Shown here: piece after piece, positions 14,898 through 21,387 of the stretch
Position numbering within the stretch: the stretch's first letter is position 1
Layout of the letters: every line of letters begins with the position of its first letter
Virus record (IMG/VR): IMGVR_UViG_3300002835_000416
Span: 1 to 40,758 of that record
From: a virus
Direction: 5' to 3' (one strand)
DNA length: 40,758 nucleotides
Translations under genes and position numbers: made by a program
Notes under the pieces: model-generated
Database searches by the model: none
The model's input: the letters and a program-made list of their open reading frames with translations, nothing else
What the model was told of the DNA's origin: nothing

Positions 14898-14926
14898 ATG
14901 ATAACATATAAGATTGGTAATGTACA
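14898..14926 (-). promoter_or_regulatory. Possible promoter for the DUF7448-like gene
   Basis: TGTACA (14921-14926), 17-nt spacer, TATCAT (14898-14903). The -35 is weaker than elsewhere; the position and spacer match the other - strand promoters. Confidence 0.45.
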
Positions 14927-15026
14927 GGGAGAACTTAAAGGAATAAACTCAGAATTTGACGGGGGGTGTCAAAGTACGGGGTAGAACTTAACGGAATTCC
15001 ACCAGAAACTGACGGGGGGGCCAAAT

Positions 15027-15069
15027 CGTGCAGAATATACACAGAATACGTGCAGAATATACACAGAAT
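15027..15069. repeat. Two tandem 21-bp direct repeats
   Basis: The 21-nt unit beginning CGTGCAGAATATAC occurs at 15027-15047 and 15049-15069 with one base between. It might be a protein-binding repeat or a replication slip; no function can be assigned. Confidence 0.8.
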
Positions 15070-15179
15070 GCTTTTGCAGACCTCCACAGCGAAAAAATAG
15101 GCTAGCGTCTGAACCGGCATGGTCGCTAAAAGAGTGTCTACGCAAACCTGGTATATTTTTCGCCGCCGCGCCCCTAAGG

Positions 15180-15206
15180 CCTCCCCCGGCCGGCCGGAGG
15201 GGGGGA
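15180..15206 (-). terminator. GC-rich hairpin ending the GC-rich island
   Basis: CCTCCCCCGGCC pairs with GGCCGGAGGGGG. It lies downstream (on the - strand) of the last gene of the island. There is no strong T-run after it, so termination is only likely, not certain. Confidence 0.4.
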
Positions 15207-15255
15207 GGAGGAGCCCCCGCCCACCGGGGGGATGAGGTGTGCTGGTGTTCGAGGC

Positions 15256-15372
15256 TTACTTGCTGCGCCGGCGCTCCATGATATATCCGGCGACCATCAC
15301 GACAGCGAAGCCCCAGCCGGCGAGCAGCACGGTAGCCCCAATGGTGTGCGCGAGGAAGGTTGCGAGGTTCAT
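15256..15372 (-). CDS. Small single-span membrane protein
   Basis: 38 aa, MNLATFLAHTIGATVLLAGW followed by a second hydrophobic run and a basic C-terminus (MERRRSK). RBS AAGGGATGATC 4 nt before ATG. It follows the AAA+ gene by 12 nt and is probably co-transcribed. Function unknown. Confidence 0.6.
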   Translation of the reverse strand: MNLATFLAHTIGATVLLAGWGFAVVMVAGYIMERRRSK

Positions 15373-15384
15373 GGTGATCATCCC

Positions 15385-16290
15385 TTACTGGTTCATGACG
15401 TAAAGCGCGAGGCGAGCCCAGTTGCTGTCGGCGCCGTGGGCGTGACGGATCTTGGAGACCTGGATGAGGGTACGCAGCGAGAGGTTGCGAACCTTGGGCA
15501 GGTTCTCCTTGATCAGCTGGAGCGCGTCGGCCTTGACCTTCGCCGACATATCGGGCTGGAAGTCCTTGTCAGCCACGAGCTGAGCCATGCGCTCCAGCTT
15601 CTGGTCAGCGTTCATCGACAGGTCGACGCAGAGCGCGCGGGTACGCACGGCTTGGTCGAGCGAAGTCAGCGTGTGGTTGCTGATGAAGATGACGCCACCC
15701 TTGAATTCGAACGAGGTGGGGAGGTCGGAACCCTTGACCTCGGACTGCCAGCAGACGACACGCTTGGCATAGCTGTCGAGCGCAGCCTTCAGGAGGTTGA
15801 TCGCCGTCGCATCCTTCAGGATGCTGTCGCAGTCGTCAAAGATGATGACCCGATCCTGGTTCTCGAACAGCGTGCGGTACAGCGCATAGGGGGTCGAGTA
15901 GCCCTTGATCATGACGTACTGCTTGGTGGGCGCGACATGCACGGCCTCGGGCTCCAGGGAATTCACGAACCCGTTGGCAGCCAGAACCTTGCAGATGGTG
16001 TAGGTCTTGCCGATGCCACCCTCACCCGTGACGATGGCGGAGGGGGACTGGCCCTTGGCCACCATCTGCGCGAGGGCCTCAGTGAAGGCGAAGCGGTCGG
16101 CGACCGAGAACGAAAGGCCCGACGCGACCTCGTCGCGCGCGACCTCCTTGAGACCCGCGAGATGGGCCTTGAGCAGGCGCTTGGCGCGGTTCATGGACTT
16201 GGTCTTGGTCACGACCTTGCCGTCGGCCATCGCGACATACTTGCCACTTGTGCGGTCGAACGTGACGGAGGACTGGATGGTCTGGGACAT
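15385..16290 (-). CDS. AAA+ family ATPase
   Basis: 301 aa. Walker A GEGGIGKT and Walker B RVIIFDDCDS are clear, with ISNHTLTSLDQAVRTRALCV giving sensor-1 and an arginine-finger-like segment. The C-terminal helices (VRNLSLRTLIQVSKIRHAHG) fit an AAA+ lid. The start at 16290 (MSQTIQ) has the AAGGA Shine-Dalgarno; a start at 16350 would be leaderless. It could remodel DNA or protein complexes. It is the largest gene of the GC-rich island. Confidence 0.75.
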   Translation of the reverse strand: MSQTIQSSVTFDRTSGKYVAMADGKVVTKTKSMNRAKRLLKAHLAGLKEVARDEVASGLSFSVADRFAFTEALAQMVAKGQSPSAIVTGEGGIGKTYTICKVLAANGFVNSLEPEAVHVAPTKQYVMIKGYSTPYALYRTLFENQDRVIIFDDCDSILKDATAINLLKAALDSYAKRVVCWQSEVKGSDLPTSFEFKGGVIFISNHTLTSLDQAVRTRALCVDLSMNADQKLERMAQLVADKDFQPDMSAKVKADALQLIKENLPKVRNLSLRTLIQVSKIRHAHGADSNWARLALYVMNQ

Positions 16291-16356
16291 GGAGGGATCC
16301 TTCTGAGAGGTGGCGGAGAGGGTGGAGGCCTTGGTGGATCGCTTGATCATGTGGTC

Positions 16357-16385
16357 AGTATAGGCGGCTTCCCGGGAATTGTCAA
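16357..16385 (-). promoter_or_regulatory. Promoter cassette copy 1
   Basis: TTGACA (16380-16385), 17 nt, TATACT (16357-16362), driving the AAA+ gene. The TGA inside the -35 box is the stop codon of the 16382-16570 gene. Confidence 0.85.
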
Positions 16386-16570
16386 GGGCCTATTTTGGGC
16401 CGCGGCACGGCCAACTGTACCGCGTCCTCCCCTCCATCCAGGAAATGGGCAATCGCGTTCCCATCCTGGTCGCCAAACAGGAGCACGTTATGCTTGGCAC
16501 ACAGGGCGCTAAGCTTGGCGACGAAGGCCGCGCGGGACTTGGGGGTCGATTTCCTGGTGGCCTTGGTCAT
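16382..16570 (-). CDS. Small basic hypothetical protein
   Basis: 62 aa from ATG 16570, placed 6 nt after the AAGGAGA of the cassette; the in-frame ATGATCACC upstream is part of the leader. Lys/Arg-rich N-terminus (MTKATRKSTPKSRAAF), then an alpha/beta-looking AKHNVLLFGDQDGNAIAHFL. The last residues PKIGP are encoded by the next gene's promoter cassette. Confidence 0.6.
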   Translation of the reverse strand: MTKATRKSTPKSRAAFVAKLSALCAKHNVLLFGDQDGNAIAHFLDGGEDAVQLAVPRPKIGP

Positions 16571-16597
16571 CGCTGTCTCCTTGGTGATCATGAGGTC

Positions 16598-16626
16598 AGT
16601 ATAGGCGGCTTCCCGGGAATTGTCAA
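16598..16626 (-). promoter_or_regulatory. Promoter cassette copy 2
   Basis: TTGACA (16621-16626), 17 nt, TATACT (16598-16603), then AAGGAGACAGCG and ATG 16570. Nearly identical to copies 1 and 3. Confidence 0.85.
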
Positions 16627-16910
16627 GGGCCTATTTTGGGCCACCTACGCACGTCGTGGCGCGCGACCTCGGCGGCCATGCCCGCCTCGCCGAGGGGCAG
16701 CTCGAGGATAACGTACCTCTGGCAGTCGGGGGTGATGTGGCTGCCGACGCCCCTCGACAGCCACTTCCACTGGGCCTCGGCCTCCTCCATGAGGTCATAG
16801 ACCCCGAGGACGGTCGCGCGGCTGTCGCGGGTGTACAGCGGCCTGGTGTCGAGGAGAACCCATCTGGGATCAAGTCTGGCATCAAGCGTGCGGGTGGTGG
16901 CGTCGGTCAT
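16623..16910 (-). CDS. Hypothetical protein
   Basis: 95 aa from ATG 16910. Contains DPRWVLLDTRPLYTRDSRAT and YDLMEEAEAQWKWLSRGVGS. Ends PKIGP with its TGA inside the -35 of copy 2. No family recognised. Confidence 0.6.
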   Translation of the reverse strand: MTDATTRTLDARLDPRWVLLDTRPLYTRDSRATVLGVYDLMEEAEAQWKWLSRGVGSHITPDCQRYVILELPLGEAGMAAEVARHDVRRWPKIGP

Positions 16911-16937
16911 TCCGGTCTCCTTGGTGATCATGAGGTC

Positions 16938-16966
16938 AGTATAGGCGGCTTCCCGGGAATTGTCAA
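16938..16966 (-). promoter_or_regulatory. Promoter cassette copy 3
   Basis: TTGACA (16961-16966), 17 nt, TATACT (16938-16943), upstream of the 16623-16910 gene. Confidence 0.85.
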
Positions 16967-16975
16967 GGGCCTATT

Positions 16976-17212
16976 TCAGTTCTTGGTCTCCTTCAGCTCG
17001 ACCTCGAGCGCGAGACGCTCTTCGGCGGCGCGCCTTTCCGCCACGGCGCGCGCCTTCGCGGCGGCGCGCCTTTCCGCCAGCGCGGCGTCATGCGCAGCGA
17101 GCGGATCCATGCGGAGGCGCTTGACCTCGCGCTGTAGCGCCTTGTTCTGGCGCTTCAGAGCGGCGATCTGTGCATCCTTGCACGCCAGCTGCTCCATCTG
17201 GTACTTGACCAT
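16976..17212 (-). CDS. Coiled-coil protein, Ala/Arg-rich
   Basis: 78 aa from ATG 17212 (GAGG Shine-Dalgarno; ATG 17218 is an alternative). A long helix from QLACKDAQIAALKRQNKALQ through two copies of an AERRAA(A/E) segment. It lacks its own cassette and follows the 17224-17481 gene closely, so the two form an operon; both contain heptad helices and may interact. Confidence 0.55.
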   Translation of the reverse strand: MVKYQMEQLACKDAQIAALKRQNKALQREVKRLRMDPLAAHDAALAERRAAAKARAVAERRAAEERLALEVELKETKN

Positions 17213-17223
17213 CTTCATCTCCC

Positions 17224-17481
17224 TCACATATATCCGCCGGTAGCGTCGGAGAACCACTTCCAGTCCTTTTCCGACTTCTGCTTCAGGCGCTCGACCTCGC
17301 GTTCCAGCACCTGGACGTGGGCGCGGAGGCGGTTGATCTCATCCACCAGAGGGTTCACATCCTCGACCTTTACATAATCGCCCTCTTCCACAGGCACCTC
17401 GACGAGGAGCCCTATATAGCCATCATAGTCGCAAGCCAGATCCCACCGCTGGGGCATCTGGACGGTGGTGGCGTCGGTCAT
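17224..17481 (-). CDS. Hypothetical protein with C-terminal coiled coil
   Basis: 85 aa from ATG 17481. An acidic N-terminal half (VEVPVEEGDYVKVEDVNPLV) precedes a leucine-rich helix DEINRLRAHVQVLEREVERL. The upstream MITKEIA codons are cassette leader and are excluded. Confidence 0.6.
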   Translation of the reverse strand: MTDATTVQMPQRWDLACDYDGYIGLLVEVPVEEGDYVKVEDVNPLVDEINRLRAHVQVLEREVERLKQKSEKDWKWFSDATGGYM

Positions 17482-17508
17482 CGCTATCTCCTTGGTGATC
17501 ATGTGGTC

Positions 17509-17537
17509 AGTATAGGGCATCCTTGACCTAAAGTCAA
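17509..17537 (-). promoter_or_regulatory. Promoter cassette copy 4 (variant -35)
   Basis: TTGACT (17532-17537), 17 nt, TATACT (17509-17514). The spacer differs from copies 1-3 and includes a second TCAAGG-like stretch. Confidence 0.8.
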
Positions 17538-17598
17538 GGGCCTATCTTGGTTAGCTGCGCGTCAGCCAGTCCTGGAAATCCAGGCGCTCCTTTTCGAA

Positions 17599-17937
17599 CT
17601 ACTTGGTCATGCGCTCGACCTTGCGCTCCAGCGCGGCGATCTTCGCATCCTTGCGAGCCAGCTGCTCCTTCTGGTACTGCAACATCTGCCTGGTGTACTC
17701 ATCCCACTCCCTCGTCGTCGGCGGCGAGGCCTTGCGGCTCAGATTCGGCATCTTGGTCTTGGTCTTGGTCATGCGCTCGACCTTGCCCGCCAGCGCGTCA
17801 ATCTTCGCATCCTTGCGCGCCAGCTGCTCCTTAGTGTACTGCACCATCTGCCTGCTGTACTCATCCCATTCCCTCTGACTCGGGGGCGAGAGGCTTGGCG
17901 CGCGCATCTTCGGCATCTTGGTCTTGGCCTTGGTCAT
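17599..17937 (-). CDS. Coiled-coil protein made of two tandem copies, possibly cut by an amber codon
   Basis: 112 aa from ATG 17937. Two near-identical halves of about 55 residues, each with TKMP, REWDEY(S/T)RQM and KEQLARKDAKI followed by a KVERMTK heptad, show an internal gene duplication. After the TAG at 17599-17601 the frame stays open for FEKERLDFQDWLTRS and ends at TAA near 17553, so the amber may be a recent nonsense change in a longer protein. Confidence 0.65.
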   Translation of the reverse strand: MTKAKTKMPKMRAPSLSPPSQREWDEYSRQMVQYTKEQLARKDAKIDALAGKVERMTKTKTKMPNLSRKASPPTTREWDEYTRQMLQYQKEQLARKDAKIAALERKVERMTK

Positions 17938-17964
17938 TCCGGTCTCCTTGGTGATCATGTGGTC

Positions 17965-17993
17965 AGTATAGGCGGCTTCTTGGACAATGTCAA
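17965..17993 (-). promoter_or_regulatory. Promoter cassette copy 5
   Basis: TTGACA (17988-17993), 17 nt, TATACT (17965-17970), followed by AAGGAGACC and ATG 17937. Confidence 0.85.
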
Positions 17994-18015
17994 GGGCCTA
18001 TCTAGCGCGAACCCC

Positions 18016-18267
18016 TTATGCGGCGCAGCGGAACTGATACTTGCCGAAGGCGAGGGGCTTCAGGTACCCCTTGTGAGCCAGCTCCGAGCAGGAAACCTTG
18101 GCGTACTGCGGGCGCTTGAACCCCTCTTCGGCGAGCCACAGCTCGACGGTGGCATACCCGATCACGGCGCTCGGGCGCGCCTTGAAGTAGGCGATCACGG
18201 CGACATCCATGTCGGTAAGACCTTCGATACGACGGGGGCGGGGGGCAGTCATCTGGATCTTGGTCAT
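18016..18267 (-). CDS. Small winged-helix-like protein
   Basis: 83 aa. DMDVAVIAYFKARPSAVIGY, then VELWLAEEGFKRPQYAKVSC and SELAHKGYLKPLAFGKYQF, are spaced like the helices and wing of a winged-HTH domain, preceded by a Pro/Arg-rich arm. This suggests a DNA-binding regulator, by inference only. RBS AAGGAG. Confidence 0.55.
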   Translation of the reverse strand: MTKIQMTAPRPRRIEGLTDMDVAVIAYFKARPSAVIGYATVELWLAEEGFKRPQYAKVSCSELAHKGYLKPLAFGKYQFRCAA

Positions 18268-18297
18268 CGCTGGCTCCTTGTTTCCGATCTTGATACC

Positions 18298-18326
18298 AGT
18301 ATAGGTGGCTTCCCGGACAATGTCAA
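18298..18326 (-). promoter_or_regulatory. Promoter cassette copy 6
   Basis: TTGACA (18321-18326), 17 nt, TATACT (18298-18303); leader switches to the ATCGGAAACAAGGAG form. Confidence 0.85.
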
Positions 18327-18335
18327 GGGCCTATC

Positions 18336-18653
18336 TCAGGCCACCTGGAGCACCTTGTCGGGATGACTGATCTTGCCATCCCACTTCAGCTGGTCGCGTT
18401 CGAACTGGCTCAGGTAGTCGTCGGCCTCGACCGACCAGGAGATGATGTACTCCCGCCAGTAGTGGTCGTCGGCCTCCACCTGCGGCCGCAGGGTGTCGAC
18501 CAGCGCGGTCAGATCGGCGTTCAGGTCGACGCCGGGCACCTTGTACTCCGAGCCACCCTTCGGCTTCCAGTACTGCGGGCACTCGCCCTCGCCCTCCCAG
18601 GCATGCGCGCCATAGTTTTCATAGACCTGGGTCTGGATCACAAGCATCGCCAT
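18336..18653 (-). CDS. Conserved phage protein (VIQTQVYENYGAHAW family)
   Basis: 105 aa from ATG 18653. VIQTQVYENYGAHAWEGEGE and CPQYWKPKGGSEYKVPGVDL are a pattern repeated in many phage small proteins of unknown role. Longer upstream frame is promoter/leader sequence. Confidence 0.7.
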   Translation of the reverse strand: MAMLVIQTQVYENYGAHAWEGEGECPQYWKPKGGSEYKVPGVDLNADLTALVDTLRPQVEADDHYWREYIISWSVEADDYLSQFERDQLKWDGKISHPDKVLQVA

Positions 18654-18685
18654 GTCGCTGTCTCCTTGTTTCCGATTCTGGTACC

Positions 18686-18714
18686 AGTATGCCAGGCCTC
18701 TGGGCAATTGTCAA
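18686..18714 (-). promoter_or_regulatory. Promoter cassette copy 7
   Basis: TTGACA (18709-18714), 17 nt, CATACT (18686-18691). Confidence 0.8.
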
Positions 18715-18757
18715 GGGCTGATTCGGTGGCGTCGGACGCCACCTTCTCAGAAACCCT

Positions 18758-18919
18758 TTATTCCTCGTCGTAGGTGGGGAACAGCTCGTTCTGCTCAGCC
18801 ATCTTGCCGACATCGCGATCCGACATCCACATCAGACACGCGCGGATCACAGCGTCCTTGTCGAGGACGCCATCCTCGATCAGCTCCAGCAGGGTGTTGG
18901 TGTTCTGACGAACCGTCAT
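18758..18919 (-). CDS. Small acidic hypothetical protein
   Basis: 53 aa from ATG 18919: MTVRQNTNTLLELIEDGVLD, DAVIRACLMWMSDRDVGKMA, acidic end. No family recognised. Confidence 0.55.
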   Translation of the reverse strand: MTVRQNTNTLLELIEDGVLDKDAVIRACLMWMSDRDVGKMAEQNELFPTYDEE

Positions 18920-18948
18920 CTCTGTCTCCTCTTTCCGATCTTGGTACC

Positions 18949-18977
18949 AGTATATGCTATCCCTGGACAATTGTCAA
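18949..18977 (-). promoter_or_regulatory. Promoter cassette copy 8
   Basis: TTGACA (18972-18977), 17 nt, TATACT (18949-18954), then the palindrome TGGTACCA and AGAGGAGACAGAG before ATG. Confidence 0.85.
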
Positions 18978-19007
18978 GGGCCTAAATTGCCCAGGGATTT
19001 CAAGGGC

Positions 19008-19748
19008 TTAGGCGGCGCGCACGAACCCGGTCGTGTCACGCTTCGCCTTCCCCTTCGCCTTCAGCCCGACGACAACGCCCACCGGATCCAGGAACCGCAG
19101 ATCCGTCTCGTCGCCGTCGATCACCGAGCGACCCATGAAGGTGGCGGGCAGCTTGCCCTTGAACACCGCAGCGACGTTCAGACCAGACGCCCACGCAGCC
19201 AGGTCGTTGTTCTCGGCCAGCGAGAACGTCAGACGATAGTTCGCGGGGAGCGCCTTGCGGTTGACCAGCTTGGTGTAGTCATAGAATTGCACGGTCGGGA
19301 ACATCTCCATGATGTTCGCGTGACCATCGACCTCGACGGCCTCCCAGCGGATGTCCGACGTGCCATTGAGGCGGAACACCGGGATCAGGCCCTGGCGCTC
19401 GGCATACGCGATGCCAGCGGCAATCTCCTTGACCAGCTGAGCCATGAAGGACGCGCGATCCTGGAAGAACCACACGGTCTTGGCGATGCGCGCCGCCTGG
19501 ATCACGTTCGGCACCGTCACCTCGCCATGACGCGCGGCCACCTTGACGGCCTTGCTGTTCGGGATGCCACCACGACCAGCCGTATTCAGGCACGCCAGCT
19601 TGCAGCCGTCGGTCGCCATCGCGCAGACATTGTAGCCCGACACCGACGCCGGAGCGAGGTGAAGGATGAAGGTGATGTAACCCCTCTTGGTGCCCTTCAG
19701 GATCTTGGGGTTCCCTTTTGTCAGAAGCATCTTCGGTCGAACAGTCAT
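19008..19748 (-). CDS. Gp88-family protein
   Basis: 246 aa from ATG 19748. GNPKILKGTKRGYITFILHL, SGYNVCAMATDGCKLACLNT with AGRGG, and FYDYTKLVNRKALPANYRLT followed by FSLAENN match the Gp88 family first seen in mycobacteriophages. The four cysteines around CAMATDGCKLAC suggest a metal or Fe-S centre, reminiscent of radical or nuclease-like folds, but no activity is established. Confidence 0.7.
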   Translation of the reverse strand: MTVRPKMLLTKGNPKILKGTKRGYITFILHLAPASVSGYNVCAMATDGCKLACLNTAGRGGIPNSKAVKVAARHGEVTVPNVIQAARIAKTVWFFQDRASFMAQLVKEIAAGIAYAERQGLIPVFRLNGTSDIRWEAVEVDGHANIMEMFPTVQFYDYTKLVNRKALPANYRLTFSLAENNDLAAWASGLNVAAVFKGKLPATFMGRSVIDGDETDLRFLDPVGVVVGLKAKGKAKRDTTGFVRAA

Positions 19749-19772
19749 CTCTGTCTCCTTCATTCTGGTACC

Positions 19773-19800
19773 AGTATACACGGTTACCAGGAATTGTCAA
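19773..19800 (-). promoter_or_regulatory. Promoter cassette copy 9 (16-nt spacer)
   Basis: TTGACA (19795-19800), 16 nt, TATACT (19773-19778), driving the Gp88-like gene. Confidence 0.8.
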
Positions 19801-19871
19801 GGACTAAAATTGTCAATGGAATCAAAGAGTTAGCGGGAAATGCAAAGATTGCATAGCAGCTATGCGAAAAG

Positions 19872-20087
19872 TTATGTCTTTTTGCTTGTCTGAAGACGAT
19901 TGAAAACATCTTCGGCGAAGATTTCTTCCTTGATTTCTTTTACCAACACCCGCTTGCCATTTACAGACCAAGCAGCTTTGGCAGTCCAATGATCCTTAAA
20001 TGCTCGAATTGCTTCCGTGTCCGAAGCGGGAACAGGAGTGATCTTCATCCTGCCGTTCGGATGTTTTATGTAATACACGACCGTCAT
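19872..20087 (-). CDS. Small hypothetical protein
   Basis: 71 aa from ATG 20087: MTVVYYIKHPNGRMKITPVP, AIRAFKDHWTAKAAWSVNGK, then an acidic helix. Less GC-rich than its neighbours, so probably from another source. No family recognised. Confidence 0.55.
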   Translation of the reverse strand: MTVVYYIKHPNGRMKITPVPASDTEAIRAFKDHWTAKAAWSVNGKRVLVKEIKEEIFAEDVFNRLQTSKKT

Positions 20088-20117
20088 CGCTGTCTCCTTC
20101 ATTCCGATCTTGGTACC

Positions 20118-20146
20118 AGTATGCCAGGCTTCCTGGCAATTGTCAA
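20118..20146 (-). promoter_or_regulatory. Promoter cassette copy 10 with internal palindrome
   Basis: TTGACA (20141-20146), 17 nt, CATACT (20118-20123). The spacer holds GCCAGG-AAG-CCTGGC (20123-20137). Confidence 0.85.
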
Positions 20147-20155
20147 GGGACTATC

Positions 20156-20341
20156 TCAGGCCGCGTCGCACTCAACCTTCACCAGCTCGGTGCCCATGAT
20201 GGAGGGATGCTCTGCGGTGATATAGTGACGCGCCGGCTCCACCTTTGACACCACTTCATCCACATCAGCATCCTTGCTGATGATCATGGCGAAAGTGACA
20301 TAGACCACGCGCGGTGATGGACTGGTCTTCTGATTGATCAT
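20156..20341 (-). CDS. Small hypothetical protein
   Basis: 61 aa, MINQKTSPSPRVVYVTFAMI then SKDADVDEVVSKVEPARHYI. RBS AAGGAGACGG. No family recognised. Confidence 0.55.
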   Translation of the reverse strand: MINQKTSPSPRVVYVTFAMIISKDADVDEVVSKVEPARHYITAEHPSIMGTELVKVECDAA

Positions 20342-20371
20342 CGCCGTCTCCTTGTTTCCGATCTTGGTAGC

Positions 20372-20400
20372 AGTATGCCAGGCTTCCTGGCAATTGTCAA
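20372..20400 (-). promoter_or_regulatory. Promoter cassette copy 11 with internal palindrome
   Basis: TTGACA (20395-20400), 17 nt, CATACT (20372-20377); same GCCAGG-AAG-CCTGGC spacer as copy 10. Confidence 0.85.
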
Positions 20401-20426
20401 GGGCTTACTTGGCGCCCTTGACGGCA

Positions 20427-20702
20427 TCATGCATTTGAAATGTCTGGATGCTGTGTTCCTATACCAGCACAGAACAGACGAAATCCACCACCCGTATCCA
20501 CATGGATCGACAACTCATTGACAAGCCAGCCCGTGGAATCCGTCAGCGCCTCGACCAGCGGCTCATCCGACAGGTCAAGGATCATCCCCTTGACCACCTT
20601 TGCCGTATCCTCGGTGAGAAACTCGTCGCCATTGACGGTGCTGATCTCGCCCGTGTCATAGTCCACGTAGACAGTCACCGGGATGGTCACTTGAACACGC
20701 AT
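20427..20702 (-). CDS. Chimeric protein: small early protein with a pstS-derived C-terminus
   Basis: 91 aa from ATG 20702. The first part (MRVQVTIPVTVYVDYDTGEI, FLTEDTAKVVKGMILDLSDE) is an ordinary small early protein. The last 22 residues, TGGGFRLFCAGIGTQHPDIS plus NA, are identical to PstS residues 64-85 and come from a 67-nt insert or conversion. After the chimeric TGA the sequence reads GCC GTC AAG GGC GCC AAG TAA in another frame, probably the original C-terminus. Likely altered or inactive. Confidence 0.7.
   Translation of the reverse strand: MRVQVTIPVTVYVDYDTGEISTVNGDEFLTEDTAKVVKGMILDLSDEPLVEALTDSTGWLVNELSIHVDTGGGFRLFCAGIGTQHPDISNA
20429..20495 (-). repeat. 67-nt ectopic copy of pstS
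   Basis: 65 of 67 bases match 10514-10580 inside pstS, in the same orientation. The two differences are both purine transitions (G to A on the + strand). The piece is AT-richer than its surroundings. Confidence 0.92.
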
Positions 20703-20731
20703 CTCTGTCTCCTCTTTCCGATCTTGATACC

Positions 20732-20760
20732 AGTATGCCAGGCTTCCTGGCAATTGTCAA
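20732..20760 (-). promoter_or_regulatory. Promoter cassette copy 12 with internal palindrome
   Basis: TTGACA (20755-20760), 17 nt, CATACT (20732-20737); palindromic spacer; its -35 overlaps the stop of the 20757-21086 gene. Confidence 0.85.
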
Positions 20761-21086
20761 GGGCCTATCTTGGTCAATTGTTCCGCAAGGTCAACCCGAA
20801 GGCGAACGTTGAACACCCGCAGCTTCAGCTCGGGGTCCTTGGATACAAAGTCCACCCACAGCACAACACGCTCCTCCGAGCGATGCTCCTTCACCAGCTT
20901 GAACCACAGCTTCCGACCCGTGCGATGGGACTCCATGAAGAACCCCCACTGGCCATCGCGATACTGAAGACGATGTCGTGAACCATCCGGCAGCGCCTTC
21001 TCCAGCTCCGAGGCCTCGGCCGTGAACATTCCATCGGTCTCGGTCTTGTTCCAGGTGAACAGCTTGCTCGAAAGAACCAGATCCAT
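20757..21086 (-). CDS. Hypothetical protein, paralogue of the 29243-29512 product
   Basis: 109 aa from ATG 21086. SKLFTWNKTETDGMFTAEAS, GFFMESHRTGRKLWFKLVKE and VVLWVDFVSKDPELKLRVFN. The F.W.K and F...SH.TG....F..V spacing recurs in the 29243-29512 protein, so both probably share a fold. Ends TKIGP in the next cassette. Confidence 0.6.
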   Translation of the reverse strand: MDLVLSSKLFTWNKTETDGMFTAEASELEKALPDGSRHRLQYRDGQWGFFMESHRTGRKLWFKLVKEHRSEERVVLWVDFVSKDPELKLRVFNVRLRVDLAEQLTKIGP

Positions 21087-21116
21087 CTCCGTCTCCCTCT
21101 TTCCGATCATGATCCC

Positions 21117-21145
21117 AGTATAGGCGGCTTCCTGGACAATGTCAA
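21117..21145 (-). promoter_or_regulatory. Promoter cassette copy 13
   Basis: TTGACA (21140-21145), 17 nt, TATACT (21117-21122); -35 overlaps the stop of the 21142-21387 gene. Confidence 0.85.
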
Positions 21146-21387
21146 GGGCCTATTTTGCCCTCATGCACCAAAATACCAGCACCTGCACCCCTCTGCGTAT
21201 CGATCACATGGGACGATTCGTGCAAATACCATTCTTCGCGCTGCCAGTCCTCGGCTTCAGGATCAACGAGGTTGTTTGCAACCTTGATCGCCTCCCGCTT
21301 GGAGCCAAAGCTGCACTTGAAGTCTTTCCATCCACCAAGCGCGGGGCCCAAGGTGGCAAACACCAGATACCGCTTGACCTTGACCAT
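21142..21387 (-). CDS. Conserved short phage protein (LVFA..GGWKDF family)
   Basis: 81 aa from ATG 21387, which shares a base with the upstream stop (TGATG). KRYLVFATLGPALGGWKDFK followed by CSFGSKREAIKVANNLV resembles a widespread small phage family with a YLVFA...GGW.DF...F opening. Ends GKIGP inside the next cassette. Confidence 0.6.
   Translation of the reverse strand: MVKVKRYLVFATLGPALGGWKDFKCSFGSKREAIKVANNLVDPEAEDWQREEWYLHESSHVIDTQRGAGAGILVHEGKIGP

Larger units (their letters stand above)
14873..15255. other. Gene-free junction where base composition changes
   Basis: About 380 nt without a convincing ORF. The left half is AT-rich and carries two imperfect 36-37 nt direct repeats (14931-14966 and 14984-15020), each beginning GAACTTAA and ending TGACGGGGGG. 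The right half becomes very GC-rich and contains the hairpin at 15180-15206. It separates the AT-rich genes from the GC-rich island and looks like a recombination or acquisition boundary. Confidence 0.6.

Noticed and set aside
15232-16512. 426-codon + strand ORF opposite the AAA+ ATPase
   Set aside because: It is a GC-rich antisense shadow: no RBS, His/Asp/Leu/Gly composition, and it covers a gene with clear Walker motifs on the - strand.
16571-16591. Upstream start codons reading MITKET in the cassette genes
   Set aside because: The ATGATCACC belongs to the common leader; the codons KET are the AAGGAGAC Shine-Dalgarno itself, so translation should begin at the following ATG.
18954-19856. 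300-codon + strand ORF opposite the Gp88-like gene
   Set aside because: Antisense to a recognised family; composition is Arg/His-rich, typical of complement-strand reading of GC-rich DNA.
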